Below are positions 34,376 to 47,014 of a stretch of DNA of 64,000 nucleotides, in pieces. The notes beneath the pieces were generated by a model, which saw nothing but the letters and a program-made list of their open reading frames with translations, had not been told where the DNA came from and did not search any database. Numbering within the stretch: position 1 is the first letter of the stretch; each line of letters begins with the position of its first letter. Origin of the DNA: Solea solea. Taxonomy: Eukaryota > Chordata > Actinopteri > Pleuronectiformes > Soleidae. The translations under genes were made by a program, and so were the position numbers. The stretch is from NCBI RefSeq assembly GCF_958295425.1, contig NC_081147.1, positions 4,175,290 through 4,239,289 on the forward strand, written 5' to 3'.

Positions 34376-35158
34376 GCAGGGGCACAGTTCATCAAGTGCT
34401 AAATATGTGTCATACAACCACACTTTAAAACACCTGAAATTTAAGTAATTTCAGTCTGGATCTCAGTGGTGGATGAATCTCTAATAACAGAACAAAAATG
34501 CTATGCCTTACGAAAAAAAAAAAAAAAAAATTCAAACATCCACATCTATTAATTAAAAAAAGACTATATACATAAGAAGACACACTTTACAGCATAGTCT
34601 GGACATAAGTTTTAGCTGGAAGTTCCTTTTATCATAACAGAGCAGAGCAAAAATGTAATTTGATTGGAACAATGGATCCAATCCAAGTGCAATTAGATAA
34701 ATGTCTAAATCTCTGTGTGGAGCAGCAGCCATGATCGAGGCCGAAGGGTCAAACAGAAACAATTTACCTTTACCTCAAAGTTTTACCTCAGACAGGAGGG
34801 ATCAGGCATCATGGGAATGTCTTCTTTAAACCAATGAACGGCTGGACTCATCCTTCATTCAGTCATGCATGATGGAAGAACACATGCTAAGCTGTCGGGG
34901 AGGTTTACATTGATGAGTTGATGCAATTGCTTGAACTAGTTCTGCTTTGGAAAAATGGACAAATACGTCTGATATTTTCCAGCAGAATGACTCAGACTAA
35001 GAGCCTTTTCAGACATAATACAAAGCCTTTTGAATGTTCCCAATGCAGCATACTTAATTTCCTCCCCATGGTAAAACCTCTGTCTGAATAAATGGCTTCT
35101 TCTTTCTTTAAGGCTACTGTATGTTTCTTTTTTAAATATGTTTTTCTCATTCACCCTC
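34376..35158. other. Anonymous DNA with a poly-A run
   Basis: About 19 adenines lie at 34512-34530. Nothing else was recognised. Confidence 0.4.
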
Positions 35159-35370
35159 TGTCAGATCGTCGTGCCACATGTCCTGCTCTCGTCCTGCCAG
35201 TTTTGCTCTGCCTAAGACTCTTGCCTGCAACTGATGCCAGAGGTTTTTCTGGACCTCCCTCCCTCAGTTAGTTTACACCTTTGTTTGCTGCTTAGGTTTT
35301 TTACTTTAAAAACTTTTTTTGGACACTCTGAATCGTGCTCTTGGGTCCAATGTTTTCTCAGACATTACAT
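35159..35370 (+). repeat. Possible LTR remnant
   Basis: The segment starts TGTCAGATCGTC and is rich in CCTGC and CTGCCT words. It later has GTGCTCTTGGGTCCAATG, a phrase like those near LTR 3' ends in fish. No matching end or target duplication was found. Confidence 0.3.
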
Positions 35371-36349
35371 GTATATCATTTTTATTCACATAGTGTATAT
35401 GTGTTGCAAATAACTATCGCTATATTTGTAATGTGCAGTGTCCTTCCTATAAAACATCTGCAGTGTGGTACAGTCTGAAGTAATTACCACTTATTGTAAT
35501 ATCACAAAATGGAACATGATTAAAAAAGGTTTTAGGAAAATATTTAATTCAGTAATGTTCTATCTACAAATACCAAATTAAGTTATGACTTGTTAATTTG
35601 TAAATGCATTACCATTGCCAAAAACAATTAGCATTATAATGTTATTTTTTTGCAATTAATTTCAAATATGTTAAACCAAAATAGGAAAACCTATTTTTAC
35701 AAAAAATAAAACATAACATATTTGCAAAGCTGTATTTATTTACCAAAATGTTTTGTCAATCATGGAGTTGCTCATGTTTTGCATTATTCTTATAATAGTT
35801 TGTTAAACACTGCCAAAAAAAACAAAAAATAATTGCAATTTTTTTTCAGTTTTAATTTTAAATGATGTGCCATTCTTTTGACATTCATGCAACAAATCAC
35901 TCTGCCTAATAAACAAGAAGGCTCTTGTTTGAAATGCTGTTTATCTCCAATGCTGTAAATGTCCCTGGGTTGGTGGTGGTTCTCAAAGAGTGGCACCATG
36001 TAACTGAGCTGTCCACTCCCCAAGTCGCGATTATAGCAGTGCAAAAATGCAGCTCAGGGGTCGCTGGGGTTTACTGCTTGTTCTTGAATATTGGATTATT
36101 GAAGGACCTTTTTGTGTATAAAAAGTATATTGGTAAATATTACTATCCCTCATTATATTTAAAATATACAAACTGAAAAAAAAGTTTTTATCATTTATTG
36201 CTTTGATAAAAAGAAAAACGTGTTTGTTGCAAGGTGTCAGGAGAAGCAGTAGCATTCATAGCAATTACATGTATGAAGTGAAAGAGGATAATGCAGGTGC
36301 ACTAGTCACACAATGTTGCCCTCACTAAGTTTTTTAAAAGAAGAGAGTG
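35371..36349. other. Anonymous AT-rich DNA
   Basis: Nothing was recognised. Confidence 0.45.
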
Positions 36350-36388
36350 GAGAGTCGGTGTGTCATGCATGTAAACACACCGACTCTC
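36350..36388. repeat. Perfect 14-bp inverted repeat
   Basis: GAGAGTCGGTGTGT (36350-36363) and ACACACCGACTCTC (36375-36388) form a perfect stem with an 11-base loop. GAGAG/CTCTC words just outside could extend pairing imperfectly. Confidence 0.7.
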
Positions 36389-36892
36389 AGTAGCTCTCAC
36401 ATGCTGGAGTTTAAGTGTAGAATATTACATATTTGACAGGATTAATCTTCAGATTAAGTGTGAGATTTAGTGTGAGAGAGTATAATACAGACAGGCAGGC
36501 ATAGAGTGTGTAATTAATATCTATTTGGTGACATGTTTGAGATATTTTGTTCTTGGCAGATGTGCTGCTGATATACAGTATCTGTATCTATGCCACTTGT
36601 TCATAATTATTGAAGCTTCCAAAGATGATCCAGTTCATATGGTGAATATAAAACGATTATTTTTCCCCACAGAGCTAACTAAACAAAAGAGCTGCACCAA
36701 CATCACATAGCTGAAGGTTATTCCTGCATTTGACCTGAGGTTAATGGACCTGAAGTGACCTTCCAAAGATGAAGGGCATTTAGTAGACAACCCGCTGATG
36801 GGAGAGACACCTGCACAAAGACCTAAATACAGCGACCACCGGGGTATGTCCAAGTATATTGTGCTTGGTTCTTCTGATGCTGACACACAAGA
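36389..36892. other. Anonymous DNA
   Basis: Nothing was recognised. Confidence 0.4.
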
Positions 36893-37136
36893 AAGGGACA
36901 GTTCAAAGTCTTTGAAAAAATGGTGGTATCGTCGTAACCACCTGAACCTGGAACCAGCTTGACATACTGAGGTCCGCTCTCAATGAAAATATGGCTGGTA
37001 GCAGTGGCACAAGGATAATCACATAAATGTCACTTTTGGAGAGTCTCAAGCTAAAAACTAAAAGACAAAATGTTTTTGTCTATGGACTTTGGTACGGGAG
37101 AGTAAATGCTTTACAACCTTCAATTGAGATCCAATA
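36893..37136 (+). mobile_element. Family A DNA element, partial copy 4
   Basis: A possible left end (AAGGGACAGTTCAAAGTC plus TTTGAA at 36893) and the clear right arm of the internal inverted repeat (GTCTATGGACTTTGGTACGGG, then TTTACAACC, near 37078-37118) are present with a large internal loss. The copy abuts the LINE relic that follows. Confidence 0.55.
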
Positions 37137-37612
37137 TTGCAGGTGACTTTGATGAATGCCTTACTTTTCTCCAAGGTCAAAATCAGTTTGTTCAAATTTT
37201 GGTGTACTGACAGATCCAGTACCAACTTCATTGTTAAGTGCGCGGAGGACACCACAGTGGTTGAAGACGATGAGTCCACGAGGTGGAGCAACTCGGACTG
37301 TGGTGCAGATCCCATAACCTCGCAATCAATGTGGAAAAGACAGAAGAGATTGAGAAGGTGATTGACTTTTGGAAATCTGGCAAACATCACCACACACATC
37401 TCACCATAAACGGTGTTGCTGTGGAGAGGGCTGGCAGGGTCAAGTTCCTGGGCGTGCACCAGCTGAAGACCTGTCCTTCTCCTTCAACACCACAGGAATC
37501 ATCAAAGAGGCACAATAGTGTCTCTCCCACCTCTGTGATAAAACATTGCTCAGTTTTGTACATTTTTGATATCACCATGAATATCAATATCAATGCAACA
37601 CCCTCATCTTAG
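37137..37612 (+). pseudogene. Non-LTR retrotransposon reverse transcriptase relic
   Basis: Fragments of the palm and downstream region of a LINE reverse transcriptase are spread over three plus-strand frames. They are FIVKCAEDTTVVEDDES (the catalytic F/Y-A-D-D box, degraded to CAED), then WCRSHNLAINVEKTEE, VIDFWKSGK, LTINGVAVERAGRVKFLGVH and, in a third frame, DLSFSFNTTGIIKEAQ. The order matches jockey-supergroup elements of the Rex1/CR1 sort. Several frameshifts and a mutated active site make it non-functional. The 3' end of what may be the same family is at 49395. Confidence 0.75.
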
Positions 37613-38839
37613 ACCATTTTTTTTTAATTCTTGTTTTTTTTGTTTTTTTTTTTACATTGACCTTTTCACTAATTGTCCTTCACTTCCTTTCTTCTGATTG
37701 CATTGATTCCCCCCGGTCTTCCTTTTTCGTTCCTACACTTACCCTGGCCATCTCCCCAGCTCACTCTGGCTTATTATGTGAATGTATTGGAAGCATGTAG
37801 GAGAGCCTGCCTCGATGTATGAATAAGACATGAAGCATGTGTCCTCAAAGCCTTTCCTGTCTCTCCTTCTCTCCTGATCTTCCTCCTGTCTGTCACAACT
37901 TTGCTCTCTTGCCGTCTTTCTTTCTGTTGCCCTTTTCCATTTTTCCCCCTGTTCCCATTTCTCCTTATCTCTCTTCACCATCTCCCCTTTTCTATTTCTC
38001 CCTCCTGACTTCAGATGAGTTCATTGTCTACCCAAGAGACTCACCACCCACACAGAGTTCTCTCTGATTGAACTCGGAAGCCTCAGAACTACGGCATTAA
38101 CATTCAATTTGTCCTGACCTGAGCGAAGGGCGTGTACCCCATCATTGTGTGGTTTTATTAAAGGAACCAGACGATGCCATCACTGTAGAAGAGACGGATC
38201 AGATCCTGAACTTAATCATCCTAATGCCCCCCAGCAGAGAGCAAAGAGTATCAAACAAGATACGGGGTTATGTTAATGAAATGGAAGGCTGATTGAGATT
38301 TCAGTAAATTAATTAGGCCCCGGGAGAGGGTTGGGCCAAGGCGGTGCGTTGGATTGCGAGTGTGGCGGTAGACAGATGGGTGGGTTGGAAGTGGAGGGTG
38401 AGGCTTGGGTCGACGCACAAACAGAGATGACTGAAAGAACGATGTGAAGGAAGAGAAAGACAAGCCGAGCTGGCGTAAAAAGGTGTTCCTTACAGATGGA
38501 AAGGGGGCAGGGAAGGGAAGGTGACAAACTAGGCTATATGTGGATTACCAGGTTGAAGTAACTCATATGCCATTTGTATTTCTGCTGATGTGATTTTTTG
38601 GGGCTTTGGAGACACAGACACCTGATCAATTCTCATTTTCAAATCAGAATAGTGTCACTTTGCGGTCCTGTATATCAGATATATATATTAACTGTATCTG
38701 TTGTAGTTAACAAGAGAAAGCGTTCCCACACCTTGGTTGAAACTTAAATTGAAGTACTTTCCAAGCACGTTCCAGGACCAATTTTCTGAAATTCAAGGAC
38801 TGAATCTGCTGGCACAGCTTAAGATGAGAGGGCAACTTG
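37613..38839. other. Anonymous DNA with a pyrimidine-rich tract
   Basis: The plus strand is strongly pyrimidine-rich at about 37850-38020. Region 38100-38330 is non-repetitive and contains TAATTAATTAGG-like homeodomain-type words; it is a candidate for conserved non-coding sequence without proof. Minus-strand frames there (70-72 codons) have no motif. Confidence 0.4.
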
Positions 38840-39475
38840 TAACCCTGGATTTCCACTGGACGCGGAACGGCCGCGGAACGGCCGCGGAACGGCAGCCGTT
38901 GCAAATAGCTTCCATTCTAATCAATGTGAGCATTCCCACCGGCCGCGCTGCGGCGCGGATCAGCAGCGGCCCAGAAGCGGCTTGCCGCGCCGCAGCGCTA
39001 TCGATAGGAATCAGTTCTATTTTTTCCGTTGCCGCTGCTGAACCTCGTAAATTTCAACGAAGCAGATCGCACAAGACAGGAAGTCCGACACAGTATCAAA
39101 GTAAAACACTTCCGCCCCCCTTTCAAAATAAAACACAATACGCAGGTCACAACTTCACCTCAACGTTACGTCATAACCGGTGCTCCCAGGTCAACAGTCA
39201 TTTGATCCGAGGGTCTCGGAGACAATGGACGACGAGAGACTGATTATGGAAGTGGAGAAATGAAAGAAGCTGTGTTGTTGTTGTTTCCTTTAAACACACA
39301 GTCTATCGCGGGATCTCGCGTCCGTTCGAGATTATCACGCGATCTTCCGTGAATACCGCTGGCTCCCAAGGCTCCGCGCCGCTGCCGTAACGCGCCCGGT
39401 GGGGATTGACATTTGGGAGAGGACGAAGCAGAACCGCGCCGCGGCCGTTCCGCGGCCAGTGGAAATCCAGGGTAA
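38840..39475. mobile_element. PIF/Harbinger-type miniature element, CpG-rich
   Basis: A 630-bp element (38843-39472) is flanked by TAA on both sides (38840-38842 and 39473-39475), the TWA target duplication typical of PIF/Harbinger. Inverted ends of about 34 bp begin CCCTGGATTTCCACTGG and continue through CGCGGAACGGCCGCGG with one mismatch. The left end also carries three tandem CGCGGAACGGC units. The interior is very rich in GC and CpG, unlike the flanks. A short frame at 39225 may be the start of the element's accessory DNA-binding protein. The 168-codon plus frame across the left part is a by-product of high GC content. Confidence 0.85.
39225..39263 (+). pseudogene. Possible N-terminal stub of a MADF-type Harbinger protein
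   Basis: ATG at 39225 encodes MDDERLIMEVEK and then TGA. Fish Harbinger-type elements encode, besides the transposase, a MADF/Myb-like DNA-binding protein that often starts with a similar acidic M-D-(D/E)-E-x-L-I run. The stub sits inside an element with TAA duplications, where such a frame would be expected after internal deletion. Twelve codons are too few for certainty. Confidence 0.35.
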
Positions 39476-40968
39476 GAGTCACTTAACCCATGGCGTCCAC
39501 TTTTATTGACTTTATAAAGTGATTGTCCTTGAGATCTTGGTCAAGTCAGTCTTTTTAATTTTCTTTGGTGAGTCAGATCTTGGAATTTGCATTTCCTAAG
39601 CATCAAGTAATTTGCTCTATCTTGCTTGGCGTTGCTCAATACATCAAGCAATGCAGGGCACGGAACAGTAGGTGGTGTTGCAAAAACAAGGGCACATTGC
39701 CGGTGTGAGACGTTTACTTAAATATCAATTTAACTTTGTTCTTGCACAAAATTCAAGCACTTTCAATGACCCAATTATAAAACACAGCTTTATGTCTTTC
39801 ATATCTATATTCCAAACCACCACACTTGTGACACTATATATAAAATGGGAGTGTTGGGGGCTGTAAGTGACAACCACAGGGAGAAAGTAAGAGAGAGTAG
39901 GAGCTTGAGACTGACAGAGACAGGCATGGCGGTATTAAACTCAAACTGATAAGTGTTGGGATGGGGCAGAATTTCTTCTGTCTCTCACTTTCATATAATG
40001 ACCCCTGAATCAGCACAAAGTCCCTCCAGAGCATGAGGAACAGCCTGCTGAGTCCTTTTTTTCCCACAGGGAGGAAAGCCTGCGGCGCCGACTCGCTCAA
40101 GACTCAAATGTGGTATGGTCAGAGGATTCAAATCAAATCATAATGGTATCTTTGAGAAGACAGGACAGGACAAATCTAGCTATGAAAGGTTTGTCACAGT
40201 CCTCCACCATCAGATGGAACATGGGGTTTTAATATACAAAAAGAAAAAGAATGATAAAGATCAGTTATTATCATTTATTAATCTAAAAATGGCATTTGGC
40301 CATACCAGTACATATATTTTTTTTTAAAAATATCTACTTCTTTTGTGTTCTCATCAGGTAAGGTACTCTGATTCTGAATCGTCTAAAGTAGGAATAGCTC
40401 GATGAGGGCGGGCGCTGTAGCGGCAAATAATGAAACAGAGTGGTAGGAACAAGGCCAACGCAGAAAATGACAACCCATCACCAAAACTGCACATGACATC
40501 ACCTCGTATGCATACTAGCTCACACAAAAACAAATGAAACTGCATTGGTGGCTGAACAGCAGTGAGTGATGAGCTGACGTGCTGTAAAGACATATTGTGA
40601 CATATCCATGGAAAAAAGACAGTAACAGAGCAAAAGGGTAAACAATCTTTTTCTTCATCCACATGCAATGCCAGATCAACTCTAAACGCTGCAGTTTATA
40701 TGCCAAAAAAGCATTTCAGGGCTCCCGAAATGCTGTTTACATGTGGATAAAATGGCAATATAATAAAAAAAAAACCCTTACAGATTCACCTAGACTCATT
40801 TTCATGTGTTTTATGTGGACAGCCCCTAAATCTCTGCTGCTGTAAATGAGTTTATGGTGAGGGAGTAGTAATATTGCACACCACACTTTTAAAGGCCTCT
40901 CATTAACTGCAGTGGAAAAGTTTTTCTCAACACCAATATCAAAACGTACCAATACTGGTAACGTCCAG
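39476..40968. other. Anonymous DNA
   Basis: Small frames (60-104 codons) show no motif. No repeats were recognised. Confidence 0.45.
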
Positions 40969-41700
40969 TTCAATCCAATCCAATCCAACTTTATTCATAA
41001 ACAACAGCTGAAACTAAGTTCTGTACATCACAGACAAATAAAACAAATGAGAAACATAAGTCCTACAATACCTAAAAACAAACTAGAAAATATGAAAAAA
41101 ACAATAAAAATAAATAAATTAAAACAAGTTTTAAAAATGGATAGTGAACACACCTGTCTAACATGCAGAGGAAGATCGTTCCACAATGTAGGTGCAACAG
41201 AAAAAGCTCTGTCCCCTATGAGTTTCCGTTTAGATTTTGGTCTTATCATTTTTTTATCAAAATATATGATTCATTATTTTTTTCTCACTCATTGACCTTG
41301 GCTCATTTTCTTTGAAAAAACATCTGAACACATTTTTATCAACCACACACTGTGCCTTTCGACATGCAGCAGCATTTTGAACAAGCTGGAGATGTGAGAG
41401 TCTAGTCTGAGGAATAAAGTGCATTGCAGTAATGGTGAGATGTAAAAGTCATGGATTACTGTTACATGTCTTAAATGAAAACAGCTGGACTTCAATACTG
41501 CACCAATCTGACGGTCCAATTTAAAATCACTGTCCATCTTAAAACCCAGATTTGTGACTGTAGGCTCAACATGCAGTGCTAAGGGGCCCAGGTCCAAGCC
41601 TTAATCTTCTCAAGACATGCTGAAGAAGTGATTTGACCAAGTAAGCTTCCTTACAGTCGAAGGAGATACCGCGTTTTTCTCCCTTGCATACAAAATTCAA
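40969..41700 (-). mobile_element. Degraded L2-type LINE, 3' part
   Basis: Minus-strand frames 41597-41289 and 41249-41028 carry L2 C-terminal landmarks: LGPLALHVEPTVTNLGFKMD, DFKLDRQIGAVLKSSCFHLR, then KLIGDRAFSVAPTLWNDLPL and HVRQVCSLSIFKTCFNLF. The RLDYCN and HWLP region is deleted or unreadable between them. The 3' end is a short GGATT pentamer tail on the minus strand (ATCCAATCCAATCC on the plus strand at 40973). This tail differs from the triplet tail of the L2 copy at 11196, so the two come from different subfamilies. The copy is truncated and dead. Confidence 0.8.
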
Positions 41701-44700
41701 TCTGCCAGATAGAACAGCACCACAAATGCCCACTATATGCTGGAAGCGCATTAGTAAAATTGTGGTCCACAAAAAGCAGCAGTAAGGTCAAGCAGGACAA
41801 TAATAACATCTAATCACCTGAATCAGAAGCCAGTAGGATGTCATTTAACAATGCTGACAAAGACATAATGCTCCAAATAAATGGCAGACATTTGCAGCCC
41901 AAGTCCAAATAATGGTGGCAGACGTTTCTCTATACAGAATGTGAAGCATTTATGTCATTGTTAGCGTTCATGGAATGAAGTTATTTGATTTTATATTTGT
42001 ATTCTATTTTTAAACAACTAACATGATAAAAACATGACAATAAATAAGAAATACTGTTTTAACTAATGTTGGAACAGTAAATAAAGCTCATAAGAAAACC
42101 AACCAATATAGTAAAATTACCTAAAAGATAGCAATTGATTTACAATAAAATGCATTTAGTAGACATGAGTGTGAAATTACAAAGAAATACATTTGACTTA
42201 ATTATAAGTATAAGTATGAATTATGCAGACTAAAAAATAAAATCATTTTCAAGTGACAAATACATTTCACAAACCAAATTACTTGACACTTTGTTGATGT
42301 TTAGATTGTATCATAATTTACCTTTTTAAAATTTTCTAGGATATCCTATGGAGTGATTTTAATTAAACTGGATATTGAGTTTTGGATTGACTTATCTCTT
42401 GTCTGAATTGAAGGACTTACTAATATCACAATTAAAGTAAATGAGCGAATTGTACTATATTTTATACAGGGGAGGCCATTCATCTTACTTTGCCCTATCT
42501 GGGGTAAAGATGTAGGGACGGAGTTGATGAAAATTAGGCTTTCTGGTAGAAGATGGAGGGAAAAAAGCAAGGTGCTGCAAAACGAGAGTGAAAATGGCTT
42601 TAAAACTCTGACAATATAGTTCACACACATTTCCCAGGCTTTAGTCAGTTTGACATGAATTTTGACACTGCTTTTACAGGATGTCTGACAGAGTGCGGCC
42701 CCAGTAAATCTGGCACAATCCAGACAAAGTGTACTGCGGAACACATTAGCTCAGAGAGGAGCCATTTCCAACTGTAGCTTTCAGCCAATTGCAGGGATCA
42801 TTTTGCTCAGCAGGACTTCCTGACCTGTCCCAGGGAACTTTTTCTTCCCTCTTTCTTTCTTTTTTTTTTCTAATATTTAAAGACGTGGATGTGATAACAG
42901 TGGAGTGCAGTGCAAGAAAAAAATAAACAGCAGTTGTCAGAGAGCAACCACTGCAGAGGGAAGAAATGTTCATCCTTGACTCAGTGCTGAACATCATTAG
43001 TCATTAGACACTCACAGGTTTTAATAAAGTGACAAGGGAAAACGTTTAAATGCAAGACTCTTGGAAGAGTCAAATAACTCACTTCAATTTCACCTTATTT
43101 TTGTCTAGCTTATGATTTGACTGTAGCCCTGATAAGGACCTCTGGTTGAAATATGGACTATTTATAAGATGAGCTAGCTCTTAGAAAAAAAATGCCTTTT
43201 AAAGCTGCTTTTGCTATTTTGTTTGGATCTTGCCTTGAACTCAAATCAATTATTGTTTCTTCTTGAACAATGATTCCAATTTTCAAAAAAATCCCCCAAA
43301 AAATGACATGACTACTTTCCATGCTTTGTGATGCCACTTAGCTTTTGTATCTGCTCCTGGGATTCTGGGGACTGTTTAGAAAATGATTTATCTTTCCGTA
43401 CAAGAACTACTCCGAGTTGAGTGAAACATTGAAGTGTCTGGCGGCATAAATCAACTGCACTGCTACTTAATCAAATACAGTAAACTGAAGGACTGTATTT
43501 CTCCTGTTCCATCACTTAACCTCTGCCTGATTGAGAGCTCGCAGATCAATAAAGGTTTACCAGCTGAGGACAGGTCAATTTCTTTTACATCCTCCTTGTG
43601 TTAATAAAAGACAACGAGTGCAAGTATTTTAGACCAAATCAATACAAGTTTGGAAATTGTAGTTAGATAATTGGAGTCTGGAATGACAGGGTTTTTTCTT
43701 GGAAAAAAAAAAAAAGAGTATGAGGGCAACACTGAAGTTGTGGCAGTGGAGCAACTGAGTGGGGAAGATGCTCCAGAGCTTTTAAAAATTTGAGACGATA
43801 AGGGGGCATTATGGCTCTCTAAGCAATAACAAAATGGCAGACGGCACGGACAGATAAACAACACTGGGGCGGCGGAGTTTAAGTGAAGTCAATGCTGTTT
43901 CAATCGTCTTTGTGTCTGACTGTCTATTTACCATGATTTTGGTATTTTTGGAGTCATTATTCATTTTCTAGCAAATAACGGGAAAATTGTTTACTGGCAT
44001 CAATTTGATAGTTTTATGACTGCATGTGGTGTCCTGCACAGGTGACCCGCAAAAAGGCAATGTAATGGATGTTAAAATTTATATAACAAATTCACATGGG
44101 CAATGAGGGCAGTGGGTGGTAATAAAAAAATCTATTTGTTTTTCATAATTAAACACATTTTAAGATGTGCATTATGAAATAAATCACTCTTATCAAGACA
44201 AAATTAATTTTATCTTGAAAGGGAGGGGGGAAAAAAGACAGCTTGCACTCTCACTGTGTGGCACTATTGCGTTGTGGAATGTGAAATACTGGAGCGGTAC
44301 AGTAATTGTGTGTTTTTTTTTGTTTTTCAGAGACACTTCATCAATGAACACATGCAACACTTTTTTGGCAGTTTTTGAAGAATCCAAGCAGCAACAATAT
44401 TGTACCAGCTCCTCCCCCATTTGTTAACACACATGGACATATGGTCAGGTCTAGTTCAATGAACACTATGAAACATGAAATTCATGGTCAGCAATAGGTG
44501 ATTTGCTTATCCTGTTCGAACACATCAGACATTCTTAAATACCTCCTTTTCATAGAATATGTCAGTGGTCAGTGGTTCTCACTCACATATGTACATAAAC
44601 AAGTTCTTACATGTCTGATATTATTGCTTGAAATACATTTAGCTTTTGTCAGCGATCGTAAATTATGATTATTTTTGGATACACAATATGTTGTGATCTG

Positions 44701-45615
44701 TTGCTCTGTTTAGAGGACTAGCTACAAGATGCATTCAAGGAGCCCTATAAATGAATTCACTGCTGCTGACACCTTGTGGTAATGGATACACTTCTAAAAA
44801 GGGACACATTAGGTCAGTATAAATTATATACAATTTTCATGAAAAAAAAAATAAATATATATATATATATAATTCTCTTTTATTAATATTGTTACAGTAT
44901 ATTTTCTTGGGAAGTCACATTTTTCTTTTTTTATTTCTCATGACACAAGACAAAAATAATTTTGTCCGGTGTTACTTGTTTCTTGGTCACTCCTACTGTC
45001 ATGTTTATCGTGCACTGCATGAACACAAACTCCATGACTTGTTAGTCCTCTTCCTGGAAGACACAACGTCCATTGTCAGCCATTGATGACTTTATACCGC
45101 CTGCACATCACAGTGATATTCAGTGGCTGACTCAGTGAGAAACTAAACTCTCAATGGATGTGGTGAAATATATTTTTACTGTAGAGGTGACAGATGGGAC
45201 ATCATTTAAGTGTGTTATTTTTTTTTGTCTCTTGTGGCAAAGCATGTCCATAATGCAATAAAAATAGGTCTTTTCATCTCACCAGAGATTAAACACTCGT
45301 TTCTGTGGATTTTTTTTCCATGTTCTTTAATATTAATTGTATGAGATCAGAGAAATGGCATTTTTTCAAGATTGATTTGCTACTTTACATTCTATGAATT
45401 TCACAGTAAAAATATCCCATACAGGCACATATCACCACAATTAGTATGCAACGAAGATTCTTAGCCAAGAAAGATGACTTATTGATGTCTTCCACTGATG
45501 ATGAGCCAGCTCGAAATACAGAATTCTCTTTACAATTTAGCTGAACGGTGCCACGCAATTACAGGAGGGTTAATAAACTGCGGAAAAAGTAAGAAATTAG
45601 CATGATGACAGACTC
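41701..45615. other. Anonymous DNA with one repeat B copy
   Basis: This is a long block with no recognised gene. AT-rich 41930-42350 gives way to mixed sequence. Region 43440-43580 looks non-repetitive. Repeat B copy 2 lies at 44690-44790 and a small TA tract at about 44853-44870. Minus frames of 132 codons (42346-42744) and 87 codons (43601-43864) have no motif. Confidence 0.45.
44690..44790 (+). repeat. Short dispersed repeat B, copy 2
   Basis: GGACTAGCTACAAGATGCATT plus CAAGGAGCCCTATAAATG aligns with 3225-3270. It is followed by CTGCTGACACCTTGTGGTAA. Confidence 0.45.
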
Positions 45616-45740
45616 CTATGTCGTAGTTCAGCTTTTTGAAGTGTGGCTGTATGAAGTACTGACACACAGTCAGTGCTGCTTGACCTGTGTGTTAGTACTT
45701 AGTTGCAGTACTTAGCCTTGGGTTTGGCCCCCTCCAAACT
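45616..45740 (+). mobile_element. Family A DNA element, left-end fragment (copy 5)
   Basis: GTAGTTCAGCTTTTTGAAGTG plus TGGCTGTATGAAGTACTGAC matches the left end of family A (compare 26124). It extends through CAGTCAGTGCTG to about 45740. The rest is absent. Confidence 0.55.
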
Positions 45741-47014
45741 CTAACAGGATAAACTGCTAACACCTGGGGTCCTAGGTTATCTACGGATTCCACATTGACT
45801 CTTTGTACTGTTATTATTTGGACCCTTATAATTCCACTTAAATTCCACTGTGTTCTGCACATGCATCACATTTCCCATCCCCATCTAATACCTTTAAATA
45901 ATAGAAGCTGGTACACAGACGAATAAGACAACAGTGACAGAGATTAAAGACAGGGATATGTTTAAGTTAATGGATGGTAGGAAGACTCATGGTGCTTGAC
46001 ATGCCACTCACTACATGTTTGCCTTTTTTTGTCCTGGATTTATGTGTGTACTTTAATATGTAGTACATGTAAGGAATAGTGATGCTAGATAAGATGCTGA
46101 ATGTTAGAAAGCATGGATTTTGTCCAGGAAGTCACAGTTTGTCATTGCATGCTTGCATCCATGGTGGTGTTAGTTATGAATTATATGTTTTTATTTATTT
46201 TGTTTGGTTTACTGTATAATGTTTTGAACATTTGAGGATGTATTCTGTGCACGTTTATTTATTTATTTATTTTTTCTTAACAATGAAGTGGAGCATCCGT
46301 TTCATGTGTCACCCTTTTGACTTCCTGTAGGTGACCGTACTGATAATAAGTCCTATAACTGTTCTGCGTCTATTTTTTTTTTATTTTTGTCAAATAAATC
46401 AAATCAAGCCAACAATTTTAAAACGAGAGATCGCCGTTCTAACAAGCTGGAAGGAGGTGTGTGTATGTGTGTTTGTGTGTGTCCCAGCAGGGCAGAGGTA
46501 ATAGCCCAAATGAACAGTGGGTGTGTCTCGATTTGACTGTGCATGGAAATGCACTGAATGTGTTTTAATTCGAATGCATTTATCTTCCCAGTGTTACATA
46601 TTGTATAGTATACATATTGTTCCCTCATTTTCCTCAGTGTAGTTTGGTTTAGTAGGTTTCTGGAAACCTTTGTTATTTCATTTCAAATGCACCTTCATTG
46701 GAACAACCTGCCCTTATTAGGTGTCTGCATCTTAGGGCCTGATATCCCTCACCAACTCATATAATGGTGCTTTAGTGCAATACTAAATGATGTAGCAATT
46801 TCATAGCAGCTAAATAATATTAAGTGATGATTGATTGAACAAAAAAAAAAAAACAGAAAAGAGAATTCTTCCACTTACATTAAATAGTAAGAAATTAAAG
46901 AGTGCCTGTATTGATTTTGCCTCTTTTGGAGTGGAACATTTGTCATTTACTGTTAAATCATTGTAAAATCCTGAGCAGTTCTATTATTGTTTCCAAAGGG
47001 GGTTCGAACATGTA
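45741..47014. other. Anonymous AT-rich DNA
   Basis: ATTT tetranucleotide repeats occur at about 46255-46275. Nothing else was recognised. Confidence 0.45.

Noticed and set aside
38737..39243. 168-codon plus-strand open frame
   Set aside because: It runs across the CpG-rich left half of the Harbinger-type element and its inverted end. High GC content lowers stop frequency, and no domain is visible.
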